This document shows, piece by piece, positions 50,742 to 59,565 of a DNA stretch of 64,000 nt. Under the pieces are notes generated by a model. The model worked only from the letters and a program-made list of their open reading frames with translations, ran no database searches and was not told the origin of the DNA. Origin of the DNA: Gemmobacter caeni (GTDB lineage Bacteria > Pseudomonadota > Alphaproteobacteria > Rhodobacterales > Rhodobacteraceae). The stretch spans positions 145,590 to 209,589 of the forward strand of contig NZ_QBKP01000009.1 of assembly GCF_003054195.1 (NCBI RefSeq), given 5' to 3'. Each line of letters opens with the position of its first letter. Position 1 is the stretch's first letter. Both the position numbers and the translations under genes were made by a program.

Positions 50742-50806
50742 CCTCCGGCGGGAGTATTTTTTCAAGAAGCAAGACCGGGTGCGCCTTGCTTCTTGCCCAA
50801 ATACTC
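50742..50806. repeat. Palindromic intergenic repeat (GAGTATTT arm family)
   Basis: GGAGTATTTTTTCAAGAAGC with AAGA on the left is mirrored by TTGCTTCTTGCCCAAATACTC on the right (shown as TTGCTTCTTG and AAATACTC). It lies between two convergent genes and shares its arms with the copy at 39695. Probable dual role as repeat element and terminator. Confidence 0.75.
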
Positions 50807-50811
50807 AAATC

Positions 50812-51468
50812 TCAGCCGGGCAGCTTGTCATGCAGGAAGGACAGGGCGACTTGCAGCCCGTCGGGGGCAATGCCGTGACCAGTGCCTTTCATGACATGGC
50901 CATAAACTTCGAACCCGGCCGAGACCAGAGCGTCGCCGGCGCGGCCCATATCCTCGAACGGCACGACCTCGTCGGCATCGCCGTGGATCAGCAGGATTGG
51001 CGGCTTCACCTGCGCTTCAGCGCCGAGCAGTTCCGGCACCAGCAGGCGGCCCGAGAAACCGACAACGCCCGCCATGGCGCTGTCGCGGCGCGGAGCCAGA
51101 TGCAGGCTCATCATCGTGCCTTGCGAAAATCCAACCAGGGCAAGGGCTTCGATGCCGATCTTCTCTTCCGCCAGCTTCGCGTCGATGAAAGAATTCAGCT
51201 TTTCAAGCGAGACGGCCATGGAGGCCTGCGCCGCTTCTTCCGAAGATCCGTCCAGCCACGGGATCGGGAACCACTGATAGCCGAAAGGGTTGCCGACGCA
51301 GGGTTCGGGAGCGTTGGGGCTGTAGAACACGGTATCGGGCAGATGCGGCGCCAGCGGGTCGGCGAGACCCAGCAGGTCATCGCCGTCGGCGCCATAGCCA
51401 TGGACGAAGATCACCATGGATTTCGCCTTGCCCGATTGCGGCGCCTTGCGTTTCGATTGCAGCATCAT
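50812..51468 (-). CDS. Phospholipase/carboxylesterase family hydrolase
   Basis: A 218-residue alpha/beta hydrolase of the YtpA/acyl-protein-thioesterase-like carboxylesterase group: VIFVHGYGADGDDLLGL, nucleophile Ser in GFSQGTMMSLHL, Asp in HGDADEVVPF and His in GTGHGIAPDG. The triad is complete; substrate is unknown. ATG 51468 overlaps the stop of the DNA glycosylase gene, so both are co-translated. Confidence 0.9.
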   Translation of the reverse strand: MMLQSKRKAPQSGKAKSMVIFVHGYGADGDDLLGLADPLAPHLPDTVFYSPNAPEPCVGNPFGYQWFPIPWLDGSSEEAAQASMAVSLEKLNSFIDAKLAEEKIGIEALALVGFSQGTMMSLHLAPRRDSAMAGVVGFSGRLLVPELLGAEAQVKPPILLIHGDADEVVPFEDMGRAGDALVSAGFEVYGHVMKGTGHGIAPDGLQVALSFLHDKLPG

Positions 51469-52094
51469 CTGATCCCTTCGCGGTCCTTTGCCACACGGTA
51501 GTAGGCCCAGAGCAGCCGCGCTGCAACCGCCCGCCACGGTGACCATTCGGCGGCGATCACGCGCATCTCACGTTCATTGGGGCGCTTTTCGAGATTGAAC
51601 AGCAGCCGCGCCGCCTCCTGCAAGGCGAGGTCGTTATGAGCGAATACATCGGCGCGGCCGAGGCTGAACATAGCGTAGATTTCAGCGGTCCACCGGCCAA
51701 TCCCTGGCAGTTCAACAAGTTGCGTGATGATCCTGTCATCCGGCATCGCCCGCAGCGCCGGGAAATCCAGCCCCGAATCCGCAAGCGCCCGCGCATAGCG
51801 CAGTTTCGGGCGGGAGAGACCGCAACCGCGCAGGTCTTCGTCGCAGGCCGTCTGCACTGCTTCGGGGGTGGTGAAGCCCGCCGCCTCCATCCGGCCCCAG
51901 ATGGCGCGGGCGGAGGCGACCGAAACCTGCTGGCTGACGATGGCGGACAGGAGTTCGGCAAAGCCCTCGGGGCGTCGGCGCAGCGGCAGATCGCCGGTCA
52001 GAGCATGTGCCTCGGCGAATCTGCGGTCATGGCGGCTCAGCCAGTCCATGCCCTCGGCAATATCTGCCGGTCCCTCAATGATACGTCCGACCAT
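51465..52094 (-). CDS. DNA-3-methyladenine glycosylase II-like (AlkA type)
   Basis: Removes alkylated bases from DNA. The 209-residue HhH-GPD protein has the helix-hairpin-helix with LPGIGRWTAEIYAMF and the catalytic Asp in VFAHNDLAL. It lacks the N-terminal domain of E. coli AlkA (282 residues), like the short bacterial AlkA/MagIII-type forms. No Fe-S cluster Cys motif at the end, so it is not a Nth or MutY type. Divergent from the MFS gene. Confidence 0.9.
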   Translation of the reverse strand: MVGRIIEGPADIAEGMDWLSRHDRRFAEAHALTGDLPLRRRPEGFAELLSAIVSQQVSVASARAIWGRMEAAGFTTPEAVQTACDEDLRGCGLSRPKLRYARALADSGLDFPALRAMPDDRIITQLVELPGIGRWTAEIYAMFSLGRADVFAHNDLALQEAARLLFNLEKRPNEREMRVIAAEWSPWRAVAARLLWAYYRVAKDREGIR

Positions 52095-52170
52095 GGTTCC
52101 CCCGATTTGCCGCAGGTTAGGGGCGCGCTTGCCCCTTGCGCAAGGGCGCACGGGCGGATTAGCTGCCGCC

Positions 52171-53388
52171 ATGAGCGTGACATCCCTTCCGAATGACAGC
52201 ATCGCCCGCCGCAACATGTGGGTTCTCGTGGCCGCGCAGGCGGTTCTGGGCGCCCAGATGCCGGTGATCTTTACAATCGGCGGGCTGGCGGGCAGCCAGC
52301 TGGCGGGCAACCCGTGCTGGGCCACATTGCCGATCTCGCTGACCGTCATCGGGTCCATGCTCTGGGCACAGCCGCTGTCGGCGGTGATGCAGCGCTGGGG
52401 GCGGCGCGTCGGTTTCGTGCTGGGCGCGCTGGCCGGGGCGGCCGGGGCGGCGGTGGCTGCCTACGGGCTGTATATCGGATCATTCGCTGTGTTTTCGGCG
52501 GCGAGCCTGCTGACCGGCGGCTATATGTCGGCGCAGGGTTTTTACCGTTTCGCGGCAGCCGATGCGGCGTCAGAGGCGTTCCGGCCCAAGGCGATTTCCG
52601 GGGTGATGGCGGGGGGGCTGGCCTCGGCCATCTTCGGGCCGCAGCTGGTGAAGCTGACCTCGCAGGCCATGGTCGTGCCGTTCCTTGGCAGCTATCTGAC
52701 GGTGATCGTACTGAACCTCGTAGGGCTGTTCCTGTTCGGGGCGCTGAAAAGCACCCGTCCGGCGGTGCGCGGGGCCGGGGCAGCAGCGGGGCGCACACGG
52801 CGCGAGCTGCTGCGCGATCCGGCGATTATCGTCGCCATGGTCTGCGCCACCGTCAGCTATGCGCTGATGAACCTGGTGATGACCTCTTCGCCGCTGGCGG
52901 TGGTGGGCTGCGGCTTCGAAACCTCGGATGCGGCGAATATCGTGTCTGCCCATGTGCTTGCCATGTATGCGCCATCTTTCGTGACCGGCCATATCATCGC
53001 GCGCCTCGGGGTGGAGAAGGTGATTGCGCTTGGTCTGCTGATCCTTGCCGGATCGGGGGCGGTGGCCATGTCCGGGGTGAACCTTGAGAACTTCTATATC
53101 GCGCTGGTCCTTCTGGGGATTGGCTGGAACTTCGGCTTCATCGGCGCCACCAGCATGCTGGCGGGGCATCACGCCGCGGCAGAGCGCGGCACCATGCAGG
53201 GGCTGAACGATTTCGTGGTTTTCGGCGGGGTGTCGATGGCCTCCTTCGCCTCGGGCGGATTGATGAACTGCTCGGGCGGTTCGGTGCAGGCGGGCTGGTC
53301 GGCGGTCAACATGGCGATGCTGCCCTTCCTCGTTCTGGCCGGCGGCGCGCTGATCTGGTTTGCGCTGCGCCCGAAAGAGACGCGCTGA
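52171..53388 (+). CDS. MFS transporter
   Basis: A 405-residue membrane protein with about 12 helices and the loop motif RWGRRVGFVLGALAG between helices 2 and 3, a variant of the MFS GxxxDRxGRR motif. The half containing AIIVAMVCATVSYALMNLVM (cited as VCATVSYALMN) and MLAGHHAAAERGTMQG is like uncharacterised YcaD/riboflavin-type exporters of this group. Substrate unknown. ATG 52171 follows the divergent spacer to the glycosylase gene. Confidence 0.88.
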   Translation: MSVTSLPNDSIARRNMWVLVAAQAVLGAQMPVIFTIGGLAGSQLAGNPCWATLPISLTVIGSMLWAQPLSAVMQRWGRRVGFVLGALAGAAGAAVAAYGLYIGSFAVFSAASLLTGGYMSAQGFYRFAAADAASEAFRPKAISGVMAGGLASAIFGPQLVKLTSQAMVVPFLGSYLTVIVLNLVGLFLFGALKSTRPAVRGAGAAAGRTRRELLRDPAIIVAMVCATVSYALMNLVMTSSPLAVVGCGFETSDAANIVSAHVLAMYAPSFVTGHIIARLGVEKVIALGLLILAGSGAVAMSGVNLENFYIALVLLGIGWNFGFIGATSMLAGHHAAAERGTMQGLNDFVVFGGVSMASFASGGLMNCSGGSVQAGWSAVNMAMLPFLVLAGGALIWFALRPKETR

Positions 53389-53558
53389 GCCGGACATCTG
53401 CCGCTTTCGTCATCACGACGTTACAGGGCCCTGCCAGAACCATGCCCGACACTATGGGGCTTGCCTGTCGCCGGACGCGATATATAGTTTCTCCTGTCGG
53501 GGCGGACTCCCCGCCCTGACTGCCGGGACGGCAGGCGGGACGATGGCGGAGTCGATGA

Positions 53559-54143
53559 ATGGACGGTGATTTCAGAACCAGTTTCGTGCGGGAACCCGTG
53601 GCGTTGCGGCATTACCCTGCGCTTGTGCTGAATGCCGATTATCGCCCCTTGTCCTATTATCCGCTCAGCCTCTGGCCCTGGCAGGAAACCATCAAGGCGG
53701 TTTGTCTGGACCGGGTGCAGATCCTCGCCGAATATGATGCGGTGGTGCACAGTCAGAGGGCCGAGTTCCGCATCCCCTCGGTCGTCGTGCTGAAAGAATT
53801 CGTCAAACCCCAGAAGCGCGTGGCTTTCACGCGCTTCAATCTTTTTCTGAGGGATGAATTCAAATGCCAGTACTGCGGATCGAAGGGCGATCTGACGTTT
53901 GACCATGTGCTGCCACGGTCCAAGGGGGGCATTACGAGCTGGGAAAATGTGGTTGCCGCCTGCTCGCCCTGCAATCTGAAGAAGGGCAACAAGACGCTGA
54001 AACAGGTCGGCATGCGCCTGATGCGCAAACCCGTGCCGCCGAGCGCGGAAGAGATGCAGGCCCACGGCCGGCGCTTCCCGCCGAACCATCTGCATGAAAG
54101 CTGGATGGATTATCTGTACTGGGATGCCGAGCTGGAGGCCTGA
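53559..54143 (+). CDS. HNH endonuclease
   Basis: A 194-residue protein with a C-terminal HNH domain: zinc Cys pair FKCQYCGSKGDL, catalytic DHVLPRSKGG, Asn in SWENVVAACSPCN and a second Cys pair CSPCN. The N-terminal part (ALVLNADYRPLSYYPLSLWPW, shown in part as NADYRPLSYYP) is typical of the chromosomal housekeeping HNH proteins widely conserved in Alphaproteobacteria. Role unknown; it is unlikely to be phage-derived because its context is core genome. Confidence 0.88.
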   Translation: MDGDFRTSFVREPVALRHYPALVLNADYRPLSYYPLSLWPWQETIKAVCLDRVQILAEYDAVVHSQRAEFRIPSVVVLKEFVKPQKRVAFTRFNLFLRDEFKCQYCGSKGDLTFDHVLPRSKGGITSWENVVAACSPCNLKKGNKTLKQVGMRLMRKPVPPSAEEMQAHGRRFPPNHLHESWMDYLYWDAELEA

Positions 54144-54232
54144 GCAGCTTCTTGCGATGAAAGCGCCACGCCATTCCGCTTTCCCGCAGCGAGTGCTAGA
54201 CTTGCGGATGCGAAGCGGCTAAAAGGCGGATC

Positions 54233-54244
54233 GTTAGCGCTAAC
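54233..54244. promoter_or_regulatory. Operator-like palindrome upstream of zwf
   Basis: GTTAGCGCTAAC, a perfect 12-base palindrome with central CG, 41 bases before the zwf start. TGTTAGCGCTAACA-type sites are bound by LacI-family sugar regulators in Rhodobacterales Entner-Doudoroff operons. The regulator gene is not in the window. Confidence 0.75.
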
Positions 54245-54285
54245 ATACTTGCGGCGCAGCGCCGCAAAGCTGCGAGGAGAGGCCC

Positions 54286-55740
54286 ATGGTTTCACGCGTC
54301 ATCCCGGTCGAAACGTTCGACCTCGTGATTTTCGGAGCCACCGGCGATCTGGCGCGCCGCAAGATCCTTCCCGGCCTCTATCGCCGCTATCTGGCAGGAC
54401 AGGTGCCCGCAGACAGCCGGATCATCGGCGCCGCGCGGTCCGCGATGGACAGGGCCGGGTTTCAGGCGCTGGTGCGTGAGGCGATCGAGGAGTTTGTGGC
54501 CGGTGACAAGCTGGACCCGGCTGCCATTGCAGAGTTTCTGAGCCGTCTGGACTATGTGGCCATTGATGCCAAAGGGGAAGACGGCTGGCCCGCGCTGGCC
54601 GCGCTGATGCGGCAGGGTGCGGTGCGCGCCTTCTATTTCTCGGTCGCGCCCGCGCTGTTCGGCGATCTGGCGGAGCGTCTGCATCTGCATGGCATCGCCG
54701 ATGCCGACAGCCGCATCGTGGTGGAAAAACCCTTCGGCCGCGATCTTGCCACCGCCCGCGCGCTGAACGAGACTCTGGCCACGCATTTTGCAGAGCATCA
54801 GATTTACCGCATCGACCATTATCTTGGCAAAGAAACGGTGCAGAATCTGATGGCAGTGCGGTTTGCCAATATCCTGTTCGAGCCGCTGTGGAACAGCCAG
54901 TTCGTTGATCATGTGCAGATCACCGTGGCCGAGACCGTGGGTGTTGAAGGCCGCGGCGCCTATTACGACAAGTCCGGCGCCATGCGCGATATGGTGCAGA
55001 ACCATATGATGCAACTGCTTTGCCTGATTGCGATGGAGCCGCCGTTCCACTTTGACCCTGATACTGTTCGGGATGAAAAGCTGAAGGTTATCCGTGCTTT
55101 GCAGCCCGTTCCTGCCGAGGATATCGTGCGTGGGCAATATCTGGCCACAGGCGGCGCACCCGGCTATCTGGACGATGCGGAAAACCCGGACAGTCTGACG
55201 GAAAGCTATATCGCGCTGAAAGTTCAGGTGGCGAACTGGCGCTGGAAGGGCACGCCATTCTATCTGCGTACCGGCAAGAAGCTGCGTGCGCGGGCCTCTG
55301 AAATCGCGATCACCTTCAAGGAGCCCCCGCATTCGATTTTTGACGATGCCTCGGGCTGGCGCGAGAATGTGCTGGTGATCCGGCTGCAACCGAATGAGGG
55401 CATGAACCTCAAGGTGATGATTAAAGAGCCGGGCCCGGGCGGCATGCGTCTGACGCAGGTGCCGCTGGACATGAGCTTTACCGAGGCTTTCGGGGAAGAG
55501 GGCACTGACATGCCCGACGCCTATGAACGGCTGATCATGGATGTGATCCGCGGCAATCAGACCCTGTTCATGCGCGGCGACGAAGTGGAGGCCGCCTGGG
55601 CCTGGACCGATCCGATCATCCAGGGTTGGGAAGCACGCGGCGACCGGCCAAAGGGCTATGACGCGGGAGCCTCGGGGCCGGAAGATGCGTTGATGCTGAT
55701 GCACCGCGACGGGCGGCGCTGGCGGGAGATCAAGGCATGA
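54286..55740 (+). CDS. zwf: Glucose-6-phosphate 1-dehydrogenase
   Basis: Oxidises glucose-6-phosphate to 6-phosphogluconolactone with NADP, the entry to Entner-Doudoroff and pentose-phosphate routes. The 484-residue protein shows the NADP motif IFGATGDLARRKI and the substrate signature RIDHYLGKETVQN with the catalytic His region. Ribosome binding site GAGGAGAG. First gene of zwf-pgl-pgi, behind a GTTAGCGCTAAC operator. Confidence 0.97.
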   Translation: MVSRVIPVETFDLVIFGATGDLARRKILPGLYRRYLAGQVPADSRIIGAARSAMDRAGFQALVREAIEEFVAGDKLDPAAIAEFLSRLDYVAIDAKGEDGWPALAALMRQGAVRAFYFSVAPALFGDLAERLHLHGIADADSRIVVEKPFGRDLATARALNETLATHFAEHQIYRIDHYLGKETVQNLMAVRFANILFEPLWNSQFVDHVQITVAETVGVEGRGAYYDKSGAMRDMVQNHMMQLLCLIAMEPPFHFDPDTVRDEKLKVIRALQPVPAEDIVRGQYLATGGAPGYLDDAENPDSLTESYIALKVQVANWRWKGTPFYLRTGKKLRARASEIAITFKEPPHSIFDDASGWRENVLVIRLQPNEGMNLKVMIKEPGPGGMRLTQVPLDMSFTEAFGEEGTDMPDAYERLIMDVIRGNQTLFMRGDEVEAAWAWTDPIIQGWEARGDRPKGYDAGASGPEDALMLMHRDGRRWREIKA

Positions 55741-56408
55741 ACTTCGTTGAATACCCTGACCGTGAACTGATGATGCTGGCGCTGGCCGACAAGCTGGCGG
55801 GTGAACTGGCGGATTTTCTGCGCCGCGAGGACCGCGCCTCGTTCTGTGTGCCGGGTGGCACCACGCCGGGGCCGATTTTCGACACTCTGTCAGGGGTCGA
55901 TCTGGACTGGGACAAGGTGTCGGTCTTTCTGAACGACGAACGCTGGGTGCCGGAAGACAGCCCACGCTCCAACACCCGGCTGTTGCGGGAAAGGCTGTTG
56001 CGCGGCAAGGCTTTGCGAGCCAATCTTGTGCCGCTTTATCAACCTGCGCCGCAGCCCGAGGATTTTCTTGCGGATCTGGAGGCGCAGCTTGCGCCGCATC
56101 TGCCAATCTCGGTCCTTCTTCTGGGCATGGGGGCGGATATGCACACTGCCAGCCTGTTTCCGGGCGCTGATCGTCTGGCCGAGGCGCTGGCCCCGGATGC
56201 GCCCGTACTGCTGCCGATGCGTGCCGAAGCGGCAGGTGAGCCGCGGATCACCCTCACGGCGCCGGTTCTGGCAGGGGCCATGCATATCCATATCCTGATC
56301 ACCGGCGCGGAAAAGCGCGCAGCGGTGGAGCGTGCGGCGGGCATGGACCCCCTTGAGGCTCCGGTCGCGGCGGTGTTGAAGAATGCGACGGTCCATTGGG
56401 CCGAGTGA
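55737..56408 (+). CDS. pgl: 6-phosphogluconolactonase
   Basis: Hydrolyses the lactone made by Zwf. The 223-residue protein has the family segments FCVPGGTTPGPIFDTL, FLNDERWVPEDSPRSN (cited in part) and LLGMGADMHTASLFPGA. Its start overlaps the zwf stop by four bases, and pgi follows 30 bases downstream. Confidence 0.95.
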   Translation: MNFVEYPDRELMMLALADKLAGELADFLRREDRASFCVPGGTTPGPIFDTLSGVDLDWDKVSVFLNDERWVPEDSPRSNTRLLRERLLRGKALRANLVPLYQPAPQPEDFLADLEAQLAPHLPISVLLLGMGADMHTASLFPGADRLAEALAPDAPVLLPMRAEAAGEPRITLTAPVLAGAMHIHILITGAEKRAAVERAAGMDPLEAPVAAVLKNATVHWAE

Positions 56409-56438
56409 CCCGGCGGATTCAGCCAAGAGGATCTTTTG

Positions 56439-58040
56439 ATGACCACGAAATTTGACGCGCTTCTGGCCCATCGCAGCCGGACCGCTGCGACCACGATCAG
56501 CGACCTCATGTCGTCGAAGGATCGGGCACAGGCATTTTCGGCGCGGCGCGGCGAAATGCTGTTTGATTTCTCCAAGACACAGATCGACGCAGAAGCCTTT
56601 GATCTTCTGGTGAAACTTGCCGAAGGGGCAGGGGTTTCCGACAGGCGCGAGGCCATGTTCTCAGGGGCGAAGATCAACGAGACCGAGGGGCGTGCCGTTC
56701 TCCATACCGCGCTGCGCAACCTCTCTGGCAGCGTCCTTGTCGACGGGCTGGATGTCATGCCCGAAGTCCGCGCGATCCATGCCCGCTGCGAAGCATTCGC
56801 CCGCGATGTGCGCGAAGGCCACTTCACCGGCCAGGGCGGGCGCATCACAGATGTCGTCAATATCGGAATTGGCGGTTCGGACCTTGGCCCGGCCATGGCC
56901 TGTCTGGCGCTGTCCCCCTATGCCGACGGGCCGCGGTGCCATTTCGTGTCAAACGTCGATGGCGCGCATATTGCAGATACGCTGAAGCACCTGAACCCCG
57001 AAACCACGCTGGTCATCGTGGCCTCCAAGACCTTCACCACGATTGAAACCATGACCAACGCCAATACGGCAAAGGCATGGATGGCGGAAAAGGTCACAAA
57101 TCCTGCCGCGCAGTTCGTCGCCGTGTCGACGGCCGGTGATAAGACGGCAGCATATGGCATTGATCCTGCGCGTGTTTTCGGTTTCGAAGACTGGGTAGGC
57201 GGCCGCTATTCCATGTGGGGGCCAATCGGTCTGTCGCTGATGATCGCCATTGGTCCCGAGGATTTCACTGAATTTCTGCGCGGCGGTGCCGATATGGACA
57301 CGCATTACCGCGAGGCGCCCTTTGCCGAGAACCTGCCGGTTCTGCTGGCTCTGGTCGGGATCTGGCACAACCAGATCTGCGGTCATGCCACCCGCGCCGT
57401 GCTGCCCTACGACCAGCGTCTTGGCCGTCTGCCCGCCTACCTCCAACAGCTGGAAATGGAATCGAACGGCAAGAGGGTCAGCATGGATGGCATTGATCTG
57501 CCTTACGAATCCGGCCCGGTGGTCTGGGGAGAGCCGGGGACCAACGGCCAGCACGCCTTCTACCAGCTGATCCATCAGGGCACCCGTGTCGTGCCTTGTG
57601 AATTCATCGTGGCGCGAGAGGGTCACGAACCTGCTTTGGCGCATCAGCATCTGTTGCTGGTTGCAAATTGCCTTGCGCAATCCGAGGCGCTGATGCGAGG
57701 CCGCAGTCTGGAAGAAGCCCGTGCCATCATGGCGAAGAAGGGTCTGACCGGGGCGGAACTGGAGCGTCAGGCGCGGCACCGCGTCTTTCCGGGCAACCGG
57801 CCATCCACTACGCTGGCGATCCCGAAGCTTACGCCCTTCACCCTGGGTCAGATCATCGCGCTTTACGAACACCGCGTGTTTGTCGAGGGCGTGATTCTGG
57901 GCATCAACAGCTATGACCAATGGGGGGTCGAATTGGGCAAGGAACTGGCGCTGGCGCTGCAACCGATCCTTGAGGGGCGCGAAAGCGCCGAGGGCAAGGA
58001 CAGTTCGACCCGGCAACTGGTCGCCTATCTGCGCAGCTAG
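56439..58040 (+). CDS. pgi: Glucose-6-phosphate isomerase
   Basis: Interconverts glucose-6-phosphate and fructose-6-phosphate. The 533-residue protein carries [13 protein letters not shown], the signature [10 protein letters not shown] and the C-terminal active-site Lys region [14 protein letters not shown] 56439 follows AAGAGG. Third gene of the zwf operon; this supplies substrate for Entner-Doudoroff use of fructose-6-phosphate or for its cycling. Confidence 0.97.
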   Translation: MTTKFDALLAHRSRTAATTISDLMSSKDRAQAFSARRGEMLFDFSKTQIDAEAFDLLVKLAEGAGVSDRREAMFSGAKINETEGRAVLHTALRNLSGSVLVDGLDVMPEVRAIHARCEAFARDVREGHFTGQGGRITDVVNIGIGGSDLGPAMACLALSPYADGPRCHFVSNVDGAHIADTLKHLNPETTLVIVASKTFTTIETMTNANTAKAWMAEKVTNPAAQFVAVSTAGDKTAAYGIDPARVFGFEDWVGGRYSMWGPIGLSLMIAIGPEDFTEFLRGGADMDTHYREAPFAENLPVLLALVGIWHNQICGHATRAVLPYDQRLGRLPAYLQQLEMESNGKRVSMDGIDLPYESGPVVWGEPGTNGQHAFYQLIHQGTRVVPCEFIVAREGHEPALAHQHLLLVANCLAQSEALMRGRSLEEARAIMAKKGLTGAELERQARHRVFPGNRPSTTLAIPKLTPFTLGQIIALYEHRVFVEGVILGINSYDQWGVELGKELALALQPILEGRESAEGKDSSTRQLVAYLRS

Positions 58041-58070
58041 GAAAAAGAGGGCCGCTCTGGCCCCCCTTCA
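58041..58070. terminator. Probable bidirectional terminator between pgi and ridA
   Basis: GGGCC (58049-58053) pairs with GGCCC (58059-58063) around a five-base loop, with an A run on the left and C/T on the right. It is short, and lies exactly between two convergent stops. Confidence 0.4.
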
Positions 58071-58074
58071 CATC

Positions 58075-58428
58075 TCACTTCAGTGCGGCGGTCACGATGA
58101 CCTCGACCCGGTATTCCGGCGCGGCCAGCTTGGCCTCGCCAGTGGCGCGGGCGGGCGTATGGCCCTGTGGCACCCAGGAATCCCAGACCGCGTTCATTTC
58201 GGCAAAATCCGCCATGTCGGCCAGCCAGATCTGGGTCGACAGGATGCGGGTCTTGTCGGTGCCCGCTTCGGCGAGGATACGGTCGACCTCGGCGAGACAG
58301 GTGCGGGTCTGATCTGCCACGCTGTCACCGGGGTTGCCAACCTGACCGGCCAGCCAGACGATGCCATTGTAGCAGACGCCTTCGCTCATCCGGGCGCCGG
58401 TGCCGATGCGTTTGATATCGGTATTCAT
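58075..58428 (-). CDS. RidA-family protein
   Basis: A 117-residue YjgF/RidA-family protein: MNTDIKRIGTGARMSEGV, VWLAGQVGNPGDS and a C-terminal LAAPEYRVEVIVTAA with the Arg that binds substrate carboxylate in enamine/imine deaminases. It is of the RidA-subfamily set rather than a certain RidA; the WLADMADF segment differs from archetypes. ATG 58428 follows AGGAGG. Confidence 0.88.
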   Translation of the reverse strand: MNTDIKRIGTGARMSEGVCYNGIVWLAGQVGNPGDSVADQTRTCLAEVDRILAEAGTDKTRILSTQIWLADMADFAEMNAVWDSWVPQGHTPARATGEAKLAAPEYRVEVIVTAALK

Positions 58429-58633
58429 GCGAGCCTCCTGTGGAACTACAGGCGTCGTGCTAGCCGTTGAACCGGGGAAAGGAAAGCCCGTTCCCGACAG
58501 GCTCTGCACCGGGCAGGACACGGGCCGGGACGGGGACAGTGGCGGATATCTGCTCAGCGGAAATTCTCGCAGTTGCGGCATTGGCGGCCGCTGTGCCAAA
58601 CGGAAGCCGCACCGAAACAATAGACCGTTGACC

Positions 58634-59236
58634 ATGATCCGCCCCCTCAGCGCCGCGCTTCTGGCCCTCAGCCTGATCGTTCCCCCGACTGCCAGTTTTG
58701 CCGAACGGCATGAGCCAGCCATCAAGGCCAGCAATGCCCGTGTCAGCACCTCAAACGGTCCGAAGAAGCAAAGCCGCACGGCGCTGCACAAGGCCGCGAA
58801 AGAAACCGACCAGCGACGGGCCGAACTGAAGTCTGCCGTCGCGGCGGCGAAGGCGTCGCTGAAGCCCGTGCGTGGCCGTATCTGGTGCGTGCCCTTCGCC
58901 CGCGCTGTCACCGGGATCGAGATTCGTGGCAATGCCCGTACCTGGTGGAATCAGGCCGCTGGCAAGTATCAGCGCGGCTCGGAGCCGAAAATCGGTGCGG
59001 TGATGAATTTTAGCGGCAGCCGGAAAATGCCGATGGGGCATGTGGCGGTGGTCTCGAATGTCGTCGACAGTCGCCGCGTTCTGGTGGATCAGGCGAACTG
59101 GGAACGAAACCGCATCACCCAGGACACGCTGGTGGTCGATGTCTCCGCCCGCAACGACTGGTCGCAGGTGCGCGTCGCCAATCCCAACGGCACCCTCGGC
59201 CGCGTCAATCCGGTTTACGGTTTCATCTACCGCTGA
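58634..59236 (+). CDS. Secreted CHAP-domain protein
   Basis: A 200-residue protein with a signal peptide (1-23, ending SFAE) and a charged helical spacer (45-80). The CHAP amidase domain follows, with Cys85 in RIWCVPFAR and His136 in MGHVAVV, the catalytic pair of NlpC/P60-like peptidoglycan hydrolases. This arrangement is common in Rhodobacteraceae periplasmic proteins. It probably trims cell wall; targets are not known. Confidence 0.85.
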   Translation: MIRPLSAALLALSLIVPPTASFAERHEPAIKASNARVSTSNGPKKQSRTALHKAAKETDQRRAELKSAVAAAKASLKPVRGRIWCVPFARAVTGIEIRGNARTWWNQAAGKYQRGSEPKIGAVMNFSGSRKMPMGHVAVVSNVVDSRRVLVDQANWERNRITQDTLVVDVSARNDWSQVRVANPNGTLGRVNPVYGFIYR

Positions 59237-59275
59237 TCGCTGAATGCCTGTCAGGCCGCAGGGCCTGTGCAGGGG

Positions 59276-59386
59276 TCACATCGCCAGAGCCAGCCACCCG
59301 CTAAGAAGCCCCAGCATCGCGCCGATCATCAGGAACGGCAGGGGTTGGGGTGTTGCTTTGGCCATGACTTTTGCTTGCCGCGACAT
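59276..59386 (-). CDS. Small single-helix membrane protein
   Basis: A 36-residue frame starting MSRQAKVMAKATPQP, then a hydrophobic helix PFLMIGAMLGLLSGWLALAM to the end. ATG 59386 lies seven bases after GGGAG; an ATG two codons earlier would add MD. Basic N-terminus and C-terminal helix fit a small inner-membrane protein with cytoplasmic tail. It is just outside the prophage attachment fragment. Function unknown. Confidence 0.55.
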   Translation of the reverse strand: MSRQAKVMAKATPQPLPFLMIGAMLGLLSGWLALAM

Positions 59387-59500
59387 ATCCATTCTCCCAC
59401 TTCTTTCGCAGGATCAACGCGCCGGACGCATTCGGGTTCCGACGCATTGCAAAATGCAGCGCATTGGACCGTGCCAGGGATGGAGCGCGAAACAGGATAT

Positions 59501-59545
59501 TGGAGCGGGTGAAGGGAATCGAACCCTCGTCATCAGCTTGGGAAG
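59501..59545 (-). other. Attachment site: 3' fragment of tRNA-Gly
   Basis: The minus strand reads as the 3' half of a glycine tRNA: loop TTCCCAA (anticodon CCC), 3' anticodon stem, variable loop, T arm GGTTCGATTCC and acceptor end with TCCA. The 5' half is missing; the expected 5' anticodon-stem bases are not present beyond 59545. A tRNA 3' end next to an integrase is a typical left or right attachment site, with the complete tRNA at the far end of the element. Confidence 0.8.
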
Positions 59546-59565
59546 AAAATCGCGCTTCAATGAAA

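Noticed and set aside
54292..56106. A 604-codon minus-strand open frame opposite zwf and pgl
   Set aside because: Same reason: high G+C removes stops from the opposite strand; zwf and pgl are certain.
59501..59545. Complete tRNA-Gly gene
   Set aside because: Only the 3' half can be folded; beyond 59545 the 5' anticodon stem, D arm and acceptor are missing.
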